Assembly (NCBI GenBank): GCA_016715985.1
Contig: JADJXD010000001.1
Location: 3,038,001-3,102,000 of the forward strand
Source of the DNA: Saprospiraceae bacterium
Lineage (GTDB): Bacteria > Bacteroidota > Bacteroidia > Chitinophagales > Saprospiraceae
Direction: 5' to 3'
Length of the DNA stretch: 64,000 nucleotides
Shown here: one piece after another, positions 25,784 to 35,068 of the stretch
Numbering within the stretch: the first letter of the stretch is position 1
Layout: each line of letters starts with the position of its first letter
The notes under the pieces: generated by a model
Databases searched by the model: none
What the model was told of the DNA's origin: nothing
The model's input: only the letters and a program-made list of their open reading frames with translations
Program-made: the position numbers and the translations under genes

Positions 25784-26536
25784 CTATTTTTTCCTGACGT
25801 AAATGTGTTTTGTATTATGTTTTCCGGTATCTCTGACATCAATCTCAAAAAGGTTAATGCTTTTGATAAGTGGAAGCATTTTAGGAAAACCATAGTTACG
25901 GGAATCAAAGTCCGGCTTCTTCTTTAGCATCAGATTACCTAGTTCACCAAGAAATGCCCATCCGTTTTCATCTTCCAGATCGGATATACTATCTGCCAGT
26001 AATTTAATAATTCTGGGATCAACTTTACTGAGTGGCTGCGCTTTGGTTTTGGGTGCCGCTTTTTTACTTCCGGATACGGCAGGAGCGGGAGTTTCGGGTT
26101 TCAGAATTTCCAAATAGATAAATTTGTCACAGGCAGTGATAAAAGGATTAAGTGTTTTTTTCTCACCTATCCCGATGACCTTCATACCTGCCTCGCGGAG
26201 TCTGGTAGCCAATCTTGTAAAATCACTATCACTCGAAACGATACAAAAACCATCTACTTTACCGGTGTACAGGATATCCATTGCATCAATAATCAATGCG
26301 CTGTCAGAAGCATTTTTGCCCGTCGAATAGCTGTATTGCTGGATGGGAGTGATAGCATTTTCAAGGAGTACATTTTTCCATCCGGATACGGTGGGTTTGG
26401 TCCAGTCAGCATAAATTCTTTTAAATGTGGGTGTTCCGTATTTTGCTATTTCTTCAAACATTTCTCTGACATTGGCATAAGGTACATTATCAGCGTCTAT
26501 CAGGACTGCCAGTTTGAGGTCTTTTTTTGTATCCAT
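25784..26536 (-). CDS. NYN-domain (LabA-like PIN) nuclease with OST-HTH/LOTUS domain
   Basis: The 250-residue protein has an N-terminal NYN domain (about 8-145) with the acidic-site motifs VLIDADNVPYANV, ASDSALIIDAMDIL and SSDSDFTRLATRLRE, as in LabA/PIN-type RNases. A linker rich in Pro, Ala and Lys (about 150-172) leads to a C-terminal OST-HTH/LOTUS-like domain (about 173-250). Such proteins are predicted to cut RNA guided by the LOTUS domain; the bacterial targets are unknown. It lies downstream of batC on the same strand but 39 bp away, so it may be separate. Confidence 0.85.
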   Translation of the reverse strand: MDTKKDLKLAVLIDADNVPYANVREMFEEIAKYGTPTFKRIYADWTKPTVSGWKNVLLENAITPIQQYSYSTGKNASDSALIIDAMDILYTGKVDGFCIVSSDSDFTRLATRLREAGMKVIGIGEKKTLNPFITACDKFIYLEILKPETPAPAVSGSKKAAPKTKAQPLSKVDPRIIKLLADSISDLEDENGWAFLGELGNLMLKKKPDFDSRNYGFPKMLPLIKSINLFEIDVRDTGKHNTKHIYVRKK

Positions 26537-26575
26537 TTTTTTTGGTTTGGAAATTGCTCCAAATTTACGATAAAT

Positions 26576-27373
26576 TTACCAATCCTTTTTAATTCTCTTA
26601 GTACCATCTGCTGAACGACGCAACTTCTCGCTTACCTTCTTATCTTCATTATTGATGATATCCAGTAATTTTTCCGCATCCTCCCGATTCATGGAAGATT
26701 GAGGGCGTTGATTTTGATTGTCCTGATTATCTTTTTCGTAAGATGATTTGTTATCCTTATTTTCTTCCTTGTTCTGGTTCTGATTTTGCTGATCCTGATT
26801 ATTTTGCTGATCCTGGTTTTCTTCTTTATCTTTATTATCCTGTTTATCCTGCTGTTTTTGTTGCTCTTGTTGCTGCTGTTGACGGAGCAGAGTGCGGGCA
26901 AACATCAGATTTTCTTTACTGTCGGAATCTTCCGGTTCATGGCGCAAAGCCTGTTTATACGCGTCTATACTTTCTTTGTATTTTTGTTGCTGAAAATAGC
27001 TGTTTCCTAAATTATGATAAACGGCATTCTTCTCTTTTTCAGTTTTGGCTTTTGAAATTGCATTGTCGAAAGCTTTGGTAGCTTCTTCGTATCGTTCCTG
27101 CTGATACAGCGAATTACCCAGGTTATATCCTGATTTTAGTTCCGGTTTTTTTTCATCCGCTTTTCTGTATTGGGTTTCAGCCCCTGAATAATCTCCCTGT
27201 TTGTAAGTTTTATCTCCTTTGCGCAGATATTCATGTGCTGACTGAGCCCAAATTTTTGAATTGCCTGAAAATACGATCAGTAGTAGGACAATTTTAATAA
27301 AAAGATGACCTGAATAATGAATGACTGAGCGAATTCTAGCCCTTAATCCTATTGCTATATTTGATTTCATCAT
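26576..27373 (-). CDS. batC: BatC-like TPR protein
   Basis: This 265-residue protein has an N-terminal hydrophobic export segment (about 23-43, ending KIWAQ), three to four TPR repeats (about 45-155), and a low-complexity tail very rich in Gln, Asn, Lys and Glu (about 160-235). Its short C-terminal segment ends KRIKKDW. TPR plus a Q/N-rich tail is the BatC layout. In Bat systems it is thought to work with the vWA proteins BatA and BatB in the envelope. Its start overlaps the batB stop. The reverse strand of the tail gives a long spurious frame. Confidence 0.85.
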   Translation of the reverse strand: MMKSNIAIGLRARIRSVIHYSGHLFIKIVLLLIVFSGNSKIWAQSAHEYLRKGDKTYKQGDYSGAETQYRKADEKKPELKSGYNLGNSLYQQERYEEATKAFDNAISKAKTEKEKNAVYHNLGNSYFQQQKYKESIDAYKQALRHEPEDSDSKENLMFARTLLRQQQQQEQQKQQDKQDNKDKEENQDQQNNQDQQNQNQNKEENKDNKSSYEKDNQDNQNQRPQSSMNREDAEKLLDIINNEDKKVSEKLRRSADGTKRIKKDW

Positions 27374-28368
27374 ACAGTTTTTTTAACAGGATTTATAAAA
27401 AATGAAACCATCAGTAAAACGATTCCCAAAAATATAAAATACGGAAAATAGCTGTTATATTCTGTAAATGATTTTCGGTCAACTTCCCTTTTCTGTATTT
27501 TTTCTAACTGTACTTTTAATTCAGAAAGAGCATCGCTCCCTTCTCCTATCAGAAAAAAAGATCCACCTCCTGCTCCGGCAACATCCTTTAGCATATCGAT
27601 ATTCAAACGGCTTCTGACCGGATTCCCTTCTTCGTCTGTTTTGTATGCAGATCTGCCATTTTCATTGCTCATGATCATTGCGCCTTCTTCCGTACCTACT
27701 CCAACCGTAAATATGGTAATCCCATTTTCTGATGCCTTTTGAGCTGCTTTTACAGCTTCCCCATCATGATCTTCTCCATCTGAAATAATCACCAACGCTT
27801 TCTGGTGCTGAGATGTACGAGTAACATTTTCAGCCAGTTCGATAGCTCCTCTGATGTCAGTACCTTGTGTGCCTGCCATATCAGAATTGGCAGAGCGGAC
27901 AAACATCTGAGCTGCGGCATAATCAGTCGTAAGTGGCATCTGAAGATAAGCAGCTCCGGCAAACAGAATTAATCCTATCCTGTCTCCTTTGTGATTCTGA
28001 ATCAGGGACTCAGCAAATTTTTTAGCCCTGTCCAATCTCGAAGGACTGATATCCCGTGCATTCATACTATTGGAAATATCGAGGCCAATGAAGATATCTG
28101 ATTTTTCAACCTTCACTTTTTCTTTTTTGGTTCCCCATTGAGGATTCGATGCTGCCAGGATCAGAAGAGCGATTCCTGTAATCTCAAGGGTATATCGAAT
28201 ATGAAGTGATTTGCCGGATTTTCCTTTCAAAAGCCTCAAAATCAATTCAGACGAACCAAATTTTTGTATCCTGGATTGCAATTTCCGATTCATCCAATAA
28301 TAAAAAAGTACCAGCACCGGAATCAATGCCAACAAATACAAAACCACACTTTCTTCAAATCTGAACAT
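27370..28368 (-). CDS. batB: BatB-like von Willebrand factor A membrane protein
   Basis: The 332-residue protein has N-terminal transmembrane segments (about 8-25 and 60-75) and a vWA domain (about 90-275) with MIDAS motif DISNS at 97-101. It also has TDIRGA and VIISDGEDHDGEAV motifs and one C-terminal transmembrane segment (about 308-325). The vWA face would lie in the periplasm and bind a metal-dependent partner. It belongs to the Bacteroides aerotolerance (Bat) operon, with batA 18 bp upstream and batC overlapping downstream. Confidence 0.92.
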   Translation of the reverse strand: MFRFEESVVLYLLALIPVLVLFYYWMNRKLQSRIQKFGSSELILRLLKGKSGKSLHIRYTLEITGIALLILAASNPQWGTKKEKVKVEKSDIFIGLDISNSMNARDISPSRLDRAKKFAESLIQNHKGDRIGLILFAGAAYLQMPLTTDYAAAQMFVRSANSDMAGTQGTDIRGAIELAENVTRTSQHQKALVIISDGEDHDGEAVKAAQKASENGITIFTVGVGTEEGAMIMSNENGRSAYKTDEEGNPVRSRLNIDMLKDVAGAGGGSFFLIGEGSDALSELKVQLEKIQKREVDRKSFTEYNSYFPYFIFLGIVLLMVSFFINPVKKTV

Positions 28369-28386
28369 GTACGTACCTTTTTGACT

Positions 28387-29394
28387 TTATGTAAATGTTC
28401 TGAAAATACTGAGCCTCAGAATAATAAAAACCAGCCAAAGCAACATCGCCGGATATAGAAATATTCTGTTCATCTCTTTATACCTTTTAAATACACTTAT
28501 TTCCATTTCTGTTTTTTCAAGTTTATCTATTTCACGATAAATTTCTTCCAGACTTTGTCTATCAACTGCTCTGAAATACTTACCGCCTGTCATTCCGGAA
28601 ATCTGCTTCATGAGTTCTGTGTCTATTTCTACATTGGTTAGCCCGTAGATATATTGTCCGTCCATTCTTCGATTGACCGGCGAAAGTGCCTGCCCCATCG
28701 TACCAACGCCAATGGTGTAAACTCTAATTCCAAATTCAGCAGCAATCTCCGCTGCTGTGATGGGCTTGATATATCCCGCATTGTTCACTCCGTCTGTGAG
28801 TAATATGACGATTTTGGATTTGGCTTCGCTGTCTTTGATTCTGTTTACTGCGGTTGCGAGCCCCATACCGATTGCAGTGCCATCTTCCAACATGCCTATC
28901 TGAAGACCGGACAAAAAATCCTTTAAAATATTATGATCGGTTGTCAATGGGCATTGCGTAAAACTTTCTCCCGCAAAAACAACCAATCCGATTCTGTCAT
29001 AAGGCCTCTTATCTACAAATTCAGTAGCCACAAGCTTACTGACCTCAAGTCGGTCCGGATTAAAATCTTTGGCCAGCATACTACTGGATAAGTCCATCGC
29101 TAAGATAATATCTATTCCTTCGGCTTTCACCGTTTCTTCTGTTAATGTGAGTTGTGGTCTTGCCAATGCAATAATCAACAAAATCAAAGCTAATACCTTG
29201 AGAACAGGTAAATATTTATACAATTTTCCTTTGAGACTTTGAATATTTTCAACAGACTTTAAATCTGAAATAATAAGTGGAGCCTCTTTTTTTTCTATTC
29301 TGAAAAAGTAAAAATATATCAGAATCGGAATGACCGCCAAGGCCAATAACCACCAGGGAGCACTAAAATGAAAGTTTTCAAAATATTGCAACAT
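28387..29394 (-). CDS. batA: BatA-like von Willebrand factor A membrane protein
   Basis: This 335-residue relative of BatB has two N-terminal transmembrane segments (about 14-31 and 62-79), a vWA domain with MIDAS DLSSS at 101-105 and later ILLTDGVNNAGYI, and a C-terminal transmembrane segment (about 312-332). Both vWA proteins keep complete MIDAS motifs. It lies between the DUF4381-like gene (2 bp upstream) and batB (18 bp downstream), consistent with the conserved Bat order. Confidence 0.92.
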   Translation of the reverse strand: MLQYFENFHFSAPWWLLALAVIPILIYFYFFRIEKKEAPLIISDLKSVENIQSLKGKLYKYLPVLKVLALILLIIALARPQLTLTEETVKAEGIDIILAMDLSSSMLAKDFNPDRLEVSKLVATEFVDKRPYDRIGLVVFAGESFTQCPLTTDHNILKDFLSGLQIGMLEDGTAIGMGLATAVNRIKDSEAKSKIVILLTDGVNNAGYIKPITAAEIAAEFGIRVYTIGVGTMGQALSPVNRRMDGQYIYGLTNVEIDTELMKQISGMTGGKYFRAVDRQSLEEIYREIDKLEKTEMEISVFKRYKEMNRIFLYPAMLLWLVFIILRLSIFRTFT

Positions 29395-29396
29395 GC

Positions 29397-30416
29397 TTAT
29401 TCATCTGTTTTTTGGGTGTTGTAAACAAATTCGAATGCCTGTTGTAAAAAGTTTTCATGAATACTCTCGTCCGGGGTAGCTTTCGCAAATTTTACCAAAT
29501 CTGCAATAGTGAGTATTTGATTGAGATTCTGAGCAAAAAGCGGATTAAAATTATTTTTTTTCAGAACTGCCAGAATCTCATCGGTCGTCATTTCCAATGC
29601 TTTGAAGTTGTATCTATTCTCCAGATATTCCCGGATGATAAATGTCAATTTGGTTTGGAATAATTTTATTTCTCCTTTTTGCCAAAGCTCTTCTCCTTTT
29701 AGTTCCTGTAGTGCCAGCAAGGCTTTTTCATGTGCTGGTAATATGATTTCCGGTATGATTTCCGGTTCAATTGTTTTCTTTTTTGAAAATTTTCGATATA
29801 AATAAAATGCGATCAACCCTAAAATAAGCAGTATTCCGAGTCCATACAGATAAGGCAGATAATCAGAAAATGTTATGCCTTCAGTCATTATATCTTTAAT
29901 TGGTTGCAGTTGAATCGAGTCGCTTACTGCAAATCCTGCTGGTGGCAAGACGACTATTTGTTTTGATTCGACAGGGAGCTGTTCTAAGCTTTGTTCCGTA
30001 TCACACTTGGGTGAAGTTATCTGAAAAATACCGGGATTGTAAATCGCTACTGTAAATGTATTTTCAGCCTGTGCCATATCCCAATTTGCCACAAATTCGA
30101 TTTTAGTTAAATCTGTTGTGGAATTCGGTTCGGAATAAGGCCATTTTCCGCTGCTCAATACGTCCAGATCTGCGTATTTTTCAAGTAATGTTGTATCCTG
30201 AATGTAAATTTTATTTTCAATTTTTTTCCAGGGGGAGAAATCAAGTGATTTGGGTGTTGCCGAAGAAGGAATATTAATAGTAATACTTAATTGAAAAGTA
30301 TCTCCCATGATGACTGTATCTTTGGATGGCTTTAATGAGACTATGACCTGAGCCTTGATATCTGATGATGCTATCAAAGTATAGGTCATAATTATAAATA
30401 AAGTCAGGTAGCGCAT
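29397..30416 (-). CDS. Exported single-pass protein of the Bat operon (BatD/DUF4381-like)
   Basis: The ATG at 30416 gives 339 residues; a GTG three bases earlier is possible. A signal peptide (about 1-22) is followed by a beta-rich periplasmic region (about 25-155), one transmembrane segment (about 189-208) and a cytoplasmic helical region with HEKALLALQELK and IIREYLENRYNFKALEMTTDEI. This resembles the hypothetical protein found between DUF58 and batA in many Bacteroidota, with a DUF4381-like end. Its start overlaps the DUF58 stop (TGATG). Confidence 0.75.
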   Translation of the reverse strand: MRYLTLFIIMTYTLIASSDIKAQVIVSLKPSKDTVIMGDTFQLSITINIPSSATPKSLDFSPWKKIENKIYIQDTTLLEKYADLDVLSSGKWPYSEPNSTTDLTKIEFVANWDMAQAENTFTVAIYNPGIFQITSPKCDTEQSLEQLPVESKQIVVLPPAGFAVSDSIQLQPIKDIMTEGITFSDYLPYLYGLGILLILGLIAFYLYRKFSKKKTIEPEIIPEIILPAHEKALLALQELKGEELWQKGEIKLFQTKLTFIIREYLENRYNFKALEMTTDEILAVLKKNNFNPLFAQNLNQILTIADLVKFAKATPDESIHENFLQQAFEFVYNTQKTDE

Positions 30417-31288
30417 CACTTGGATCTTTTTTTGAAAAAATGATGAAGGCTTTTCAGATAATCATCTGATGTATTGATCGATAGCTGATCAGACTTAGCT
30501 TTTGCAAAACTGGTTTTAAATTCTGTAAGTACTTTTTCGTATCTATTATGATATCTTGATCTGATGTCCTTGTCACTCGTATCCAATATTCTTTCTGCTC
30601 CGGTCTCACTGTCCTGCACCCATATCAACCCCACATCGGGTAACTCTTTCTCTCTTTCATCAAAAATCCTTAATCCGATGACATCATGCTTTTTAGCAGC
30701 TATTTGTAATGCCTGATTATATCCTGAAGCTTTAAAATCAGAAATCAAAAAACAGATAGCTCTCTTTTTTTGTGTATTATTAAGATATTCCAAAGCCTGT
30801 GTTATGTCGGTGGACTTGCCGGACGGTTGGATGTACAATAACTCCCTGATAATCCGCAATATATTTTGTTTTCCTTTTTTGGGCGGGAGATATTTTTCGA
30901 TTCTGTCAGAGAATAGAATTGCGCCCACTTTGTCATTATTTGTGATAGCAGAAAACGCCAGAACGGCTGCTATTTCGGTAATGATTTCATTTTTAAACCG
31001 ATCTGTGGTCCCAAAAAACGATGAACCTGAAATGTCCAGCAATAGCATTACCGTAAGTTCTCTTTCTTCTTCAAATATTTTGACATGGGGTCCACCTGTC
31101 CGGGCGGTCACATTCCAATCAATATTTCGTACATCGTCACCGTATTGATATTCTCTGACTTCACTGAAAGACATCCCTCTGCCCTTAAATGCACTGTGGT
31201 ACTCACCGGAAAAAATATGTTTTGTCAGACCTTTGGTCCTGATCTCAATTTTCCGGACTTTTTTTAACAGCTCAGAAGTTTCCATCAT
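30416..31288 (-). CDS. DUF58-domain protein of the Bat operon
   Basis: The ATG at 31288 overlaps the previous stop by one base and gives 290 residues; a GTG at 31291 is the alternative. The protein carries the DUF58 core, GDDVRNIDWNVTARTGGPHV (about 48-68), and a vWA-like fold with LLLDISGSSFFGT. DUF58 proteins are encoded next to MoxR ATPases and are thought to work with them in assembling or activating envelope complexes. No transmembrane segment is seen, so it is probably cytoplasmic. Confidence 0.9.
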   Translation of the reverse strand: MMETSELLKKVRKIEIRTKGLTKHIFSGEYHSAFKGRGMSFSEVREYQYGDDVRNIDWNVTARTGGPHVKIFEEERELTVMLLLDISGSSFFGTTDRFKNEIITEIAAVLAFSAITNNDKVGAILFSDRIEKYLPPKKGKQNILRIIRELLYIQPSGKSTDITQALEYLNNTQKKRAICFLISDFKASGYNQALQIAAKKHDVIGLRIFDEREKELPDVGLIWVQDSETGAERILDTSDKDIRSRYHNRYEKVLTEFKTSFAKAKSDQLSINTSDDYLKSLHHFFKKRSK

Positions 31289-32625
31289 CACGGATTCAAT
31301 TCTTTAATCAAAGTACGGTTTTTTAATTTACCTGAAAGGTCAGAATATGAAACGATTATTTCCTGTTCACCGTACAACATGCTGAAATCTGTTCTGAAAC
31401 AGAACCCATTTTGTTTTAGGGTGACATATTCAAAACGTTGTGTATCCAACCATTTTCTCAAACCGGAGTTTGTTTTTAACTCCTTTTTCTTTGCATTGAC
31501 TACCTTATCAAAATAATCAAATGGGTTGAAGTCGCTTTCAAAAATATCATTAAATTTTAATTCTTTTCCGGCATTAATATCAAATATGAAGGATCGTTTT
31601 TGAATGTTTTTTTCATATGCAGACTGCTTATAAACAGTACCGCTGATCAGATCACCTGAGTAATAATCCACTTCTACCCAACCATGGACATTATACGCCC
31701 ATTTTTCTGATCCTGAGTAATCGTCCGGATTTTTAGATGTCAATTTTTTTTGATTTTCACTCAACCAACTTTGAAAAATATTTTCTATCCACTTATTAAA
31801 ACCAGGTTTGGCGATTTTGGGTCTTACCAGATCCAGTCGTGTAGTAAAGTCAGCATATTCATAACATTCATAAGTAAATGCGGCTTTCCTTTTCAATGAA
31901 TATACCTGACTTTCGTCAAATAAATTTAAGTTATCAGAAAAAATATCCCACATTGAAAATGAGCCTGTTTTTATCTTTTTTTTATATAAAACTGTGCCCG
32001 GAAAATCAAGTGCGTAAAAATCTACACCTATTAAGTCCGGATTGATCACATCTGTAAAAAATCTGTTGTCCTGGCATACTGAAATTTTCTGAATACCATT
32101 CTGCCTGTTTAATATCAGTTTGACTTTAACTCCATCGATTGTGGCTTCATAAAGAATATATAAATCTTCACTTGAACACCCGGAATCGGATGTGGCACCA
32201 GGCTCAGTTTTAATATCGGCTTTTAAGGTTAATTGTTGAATTTTTTTACTGTCCGTCCAAATAGCATCCAATTTTTGTCCATTATAATTTCCAAGAATAT
32301 AACCACACAGTTTGCCGGATTTAGAAAATTCAATAAGTCTGATATGATCATCTGTATCTTCACCTTCAAAGTAGAATGTATTGTTACTGCTGCTTAAAGT
32401 GTAAAGCCCTTTACATTCCTTGCCATCGGTTCCTATAAAAAAATCTACTTTATGTTTATTGTCAATGCTACCTGTCAGATGATTGATCCAAAGATTTCGG
32501 GTATCATGTGAAAACATCGCCTTTACTTCATTTCTTCTGTCATCTGCCTGTGCATTTAACATAACTGCACTACCCGTCAGGAAGACAGCAATGATAAGGT
32601 TCAGGTATTTTACAGGTTTGTTCAT
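31288..32625 (-). CDS. Exported protein with DUF3298-like C-terminus, unknown function
   Basis: This 445-residue protein has a signal peptide (about 5-27, ending NAQA). The C-terminal third (about 335-440) resembles the DUF3298/RsiV-type domain: FIFDINAGKELKFNDIFESD, then a helical stretch, then NGFCFRTDFSMLYGEQEIIV and SYSDL. The rest is beta-rich with repeated lysine and aromatic pairs and no recognised domain. It sits between moxR and DUF58 in the Bat operon (30 bp after moxR, one-base overlap with DUF58). This is not part of the standard Bat gene set, as far as I know. Confidence 0.65.
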   Translation of the reverse strand: MNKPVKYLNLIIAVFLTGSAVMLNAQADDRRNEVKAMFSHDTRNLWINHLTGSIDNKHKVDFFIGTDGKECKGLYTLSSSNNTFYFEGEDTDDHIRLIEFSKSGKLCGYILGNYNGQKLDAIWTDSKKIQQLTLKADIKTEPGATSDSGCSSEDLYILYEATIDGVKVKLILNRQNGIQKISVCQDNRFFTDVINPDLIGVDFYALDFPGTVLYKKKIKTGSFSMWDIFSDNLNLFDESQVYSLKRKAAFTYECYEYADFTTRLDLVRPKIAKPGFNKWIENIFQSWLSENQKKLTSKNPDDYSGSEKWAYNVHGWVEVDYYSGDLISGTVYKQSAYEKNIQKRSFIFDINAGKELKFNDIFESDFNPFDYFDKVVNAKKKELKTNSGLRKWLDTQRFEYVTLKQNGFCFRTDFSMLYGEQEIIVSYSDLSGKLKNRTLIKELNP

Positions 32626-32655
32626 TTTTTTTGATAAATGGCTAAAATATCCGGT

Positions 32656-33654
32656 TTATGGGACTTCTATCGTATTGATAATCTTTGTGACTATATCTTC
32701 CGGAGTGATATTTTCAGCTTCAGCTTCATAACTCAGTCCCAAACGATGGTTTAGAATATCCATGCACACATTTCGAACATCATCCGGGATGACATACCCT
32801 CTTCTGTTCATAAATGCTCTGGCTTTCGCTCCCATTGCCAGATTGATACTGGCCCTTGGCGAAGCACCATAACTGATGAGGTCTTTAAGTTCTGTCAGTC
32901 GATATTTCTGTGGTTCACGGGTTGCAAAGACGATGTCCAAAATATATTGCTCGATTTTTTCGTCCATATACACTTTTTTGACAGATTCTCTGGCTTTGAT
33001 AATGGATGCAGGACTGACAACCGCTTTTATTTCCTGAAGGATTTCTCCGGAGATATTCTTTCGTATAATATCCTTTTCTTCTTCTCTGGTCGGGTAGCCA
33101 ATTTTCACTTTCAGCATAAACCTATCGACTTGCGCTTCCGGCAAAGGGTATGTTCCTTCCTGATCTATCGGGTTTTGAGTAGCAAGAACGAGAAAAGGTT
33201 CATCCAGAACAAAGCTTTGTTTACCGATGGTTACCTGGCGTTCCTGCATAGCTTCAAGTAGTGCACTTTGTACTTTTGCAGGAGCACGATTGATCTCGTC
33301 TGCTAATATGAAATTGGTGAAAATCGGACCTTTCCGTACTGTAAATTCATTTTGCCCAGGATTGTAAATCATGGTACCGATAATATCCGCTGGCAACAGA
33401 TCAGGTGTAAACTGTATTCTGTTAAAACCTGCATCAATCGCAGAAGCGAGTGTTTTGATGGCTAAAGTTTTTGCAAGTCCGGGCAATCCTTCCAAAAGTA
33501 CATGTCCTTTAGTCAGTAAACCCAGCATCAGCCGGTCCGTCATGTGTTTCTGACCCACGATCACTTTTGAAGTTTCAGCATTCAGAACTTCGATAAACGC
33601 ACTATCAATATATATTTGTTGATTAAGTGCTTCAATGTCTATAGATGTATGCAT
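32656..33654 (-). CDS. MoxR-family AAA+ ATPase of the Bat operon
   Basis: The 332-residue ATPase has Walker A GLPGLAKT (56-63), the MoxR segment NRIQFTPDLLPADIIGTM, Walker B FILADE with INRAPAK (115-127), sensor 1 VLATQNPIDQEGTYPLPEAQ, and LISYGASPRASINL. MoxR proteins act as chaperone-like ATPases on metalloproteins or membrane complexes together with vWA proteins. It is the first gene of the Bat operon. Its upstream region (33655-33991) contains two hairpin repeats, not an obvious promoter motif. Confidence 0.94.
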   Translation of the reverse strand: MHTSIDIEALNQQIYIDSAFIEVLNAETSKVIVGQKHMTDRLMLGLLTKGHVLLEGLPGLAKTLAIKTLASAIDAGFNRIQFTPDLLPADIIGTMIYNPGQNEFTVRKGPIFTNFILADEINRAPAKVQSALLEAMQERQVTIGKQSFVLDEPFLVLATQNPIDQEGTYPLPEAQVDRFMLKVKIGYPTREEEKDIIRKNISGEILQEIKAVVSPASIIKARESVKKVYMDEKIEQYILDIVFATREPQKYRLTELKDLISYGASPRASINLAMGAKARAFMNRRGYVIPDDVRNVCMDILNHRLGLSYEAEAENITPEDIVTKIINTIEVP

Positions 33655-33991
33655 TTGTTTAATTTGTTTTTAGGATTCCGTCTGCAATTACAAACTTCTT
33701 ATCTTTGTCATTCAATGCTGCGGAATGCAAAGATTAAAAAATATCATTAAAGTTCTTTGTTTTTATCGGATTGATTGGTTTTGACGAATAAATACAAATA
33801 TGAAATTATTCTGAATAACATTCAAAATCCTGATAAAATACGTTCGGCAAAATTATATGAAGTCTGATTTTTTGAAAAAAGGGGCTATTATTTTTAACTA
33901 AACTTTAACCGGAGGTTCATGCTGGCATCCCTGCCAACATGCAGTTCCTTCCGTCGTGGCCGTTCATTTTGGCATCCCTGCCAAAATGCAG
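33655..33991. other. Intergenic stretch between paaC and moxR
   Basis: This 337-bp AT-rich stretch has no gene. Its distal end holds the tandem hairpins at 33915-33993. The promoter of the Bat operon should lie here, but no TAnnTTTG match with good spacing was found. Confidence 0.6.
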
Positions 33992-33993
33992 TT
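33915..33993. repeat. Two tandem 32-bp hairpin repeats after paaC
   Basis: Units at 33915-33946 and 33962-33993 match at 29 of 32 positions, 47 bp apart. Each folds around TCCC: ATGCTGGCA/TGCCAACAT (one mismatch) in the first and ATTTTGGCA/TGCCAAAAT (perfect, 9 bp) in the second. The G-C pair of the first is a T-A pair in the second, so pairing is conserved while sequence changes. The second unit overlaps the paaC stop codon. Confidence 0.85.
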
Positions 33994-34756
33994 ACCACTC
34001 CGCCCCCGGATAAGCCCTTTGCAGATATTGGAGATCTGAAATTATAAAACCCAGATGCTCTGTGTGGAGTCCCGTCTTACCGCCTTTTTGTGGATAAATA
34101 TTTTGCGGGATTATTAAAGTGGCTTCTTCGATGGTGTTTTCAAATCTATCAGTTGCATGTATTTTTATTTTACTAAGGTCAGGTGCAATACCTGAATCTT
34201 TCATTTGGGTTTCAATGTCTGAAGGAATAAACATTTCTTCAAAATAAGGCATCAGATTATCGAGAGATGTCTGGATTTTTTGATGACTTTCATCTGTTCC
34301 ATCCCCCAATCTTATAATCCATTCTCCGGAGAACCGGATATGATAGCTGACTTCCTTAAAGGATTTGGATGCAATCGCTGCAAGTCGTTTATCATTAGAA
34401 GATTTTAAAGCTTCAAGATAATAATAATGAAAGCAGTCAAACATAAATTGCCGCATCAAAGTATCGCCCCAATGCCCATTAGGCAATTCTACGAGCAATA
34501 TATTTCTGAATTGCCTGACATCTCTCTTATATGGAAAATCATCTTCGGTTCTGCCATCTGCCGCAATTTCTGCCGCATATTGATAATAGTTTCTCGCTTC
34601 ACCTATCAGATCAAGTGCAATATTTGTCATTGCAATATCCTGTTCCAGTACCGGACCATGACCACACCATTCTCCCAATCGTTGTCCGAGAATGAGTACA
34701 TTATCAGCCGGAAGCATCAGATAATCAAGTAATTGTTGTTTTTCCTGCGTATTCAT
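33992..34756 (-). CDS. paaC: Phenylacetyl-CoA epoxidase structural subunit PaaC
   Basis: The 254-residue protein matches PaaC, the non-catalytic ferritin-like partner that binds PaaA in the 1,2-phenylacetyl-CoA epoxidase. Recognisable parts are RLGEWCGHGPVLEQDIAMTN, LDLIGEARNYYQYAAE, KRDVRQFRNILLVELPNGHW and YHIRFSGEWIIRLGDGT. Length is typical. It overlaps the paaB stop by one base. No paaD follows. The gene's stop codon overlaps a hairpin repeat. Confidence 0.93.
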   Translation of the reverse strand: MNTQEKQQLLDYLMLPADNVLILGQRLGEWCGHGPVLEQDIAMTNIALDLIGEARNYYQYAAEIAADGRTEDDFPYKRDVRQFRNILLVELPNGHWGDTLMRQFMFDCFHYYYLEALKSSNDKRLAAIASKSFKEVSYHIRFSGEWIIRLGDGTDESHQKIQTSLDNLMPYFEEMFIPSDIETQMKDSGIAPDLSKIKIHATDRFENTIEEATLIIPQNIYPQKGGKTGLHTEHLGFIISDLQYLQRAYPGAEW

Positions 34757-35037
34757 TACATGTGTTTAAGTGCGTCGGGAAGATCATAGAAAGTCGGGTG
34801 ACGGTATATTTTATCAGCAGCAGGGTCAAACAATTCTTCCTGGTCTTCCGGATTGGATGCTGTGATATATTTTGATTCTACTACCCAGATACTGATTCCC
34901 TCATTCCTGCGTGTATAAACATCCCTTGCATTTTCGATTGCCATTTTGGCATCTGCTGCGTGCAGGCTACCTGCATGCTTGTGATTCAGACCATTAGCTG
35001 ATCGGATAAAGACTTCATAGAGAGGCCAGTCTTTCAT
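34756..35037 (-). CDS. paaB: Phenylacetyl-CoA epoxidase subunit PaaB
   Basis: This 93-residue protein matches PaaB: WPLYEVFIRSANGLNHKHAG near the start, then DAKMAIENARDVYTRRNEG. PaaB is a small subunit that bridges the PaaAC dimers and is needed for activity. It lies between paaA (31 bp upstream) and paaC (1-bp overlap). Confidence 0.95.
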   Translation of the reverse strand: MKDWPLYEVFIRSANGLNHKHAGSLHAADAKMAIENARDVYTRRNEGISIWVVESKYITASNPEDQEELFDPAADKIYRHPTFYDLPDALKHM

Positions 35038-35068
35038 ATTAACTGTTTTTACTAAAAATTATAATTTA

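Noticed and set aside
26689..27081. Long frames on both strands across the batC tail
   Set aside because: Caused by the low-complexity Gln/Asn-rich coding sequence of batC; they read as simple Ile/Lys/Arg or Leu/Phe repeats.
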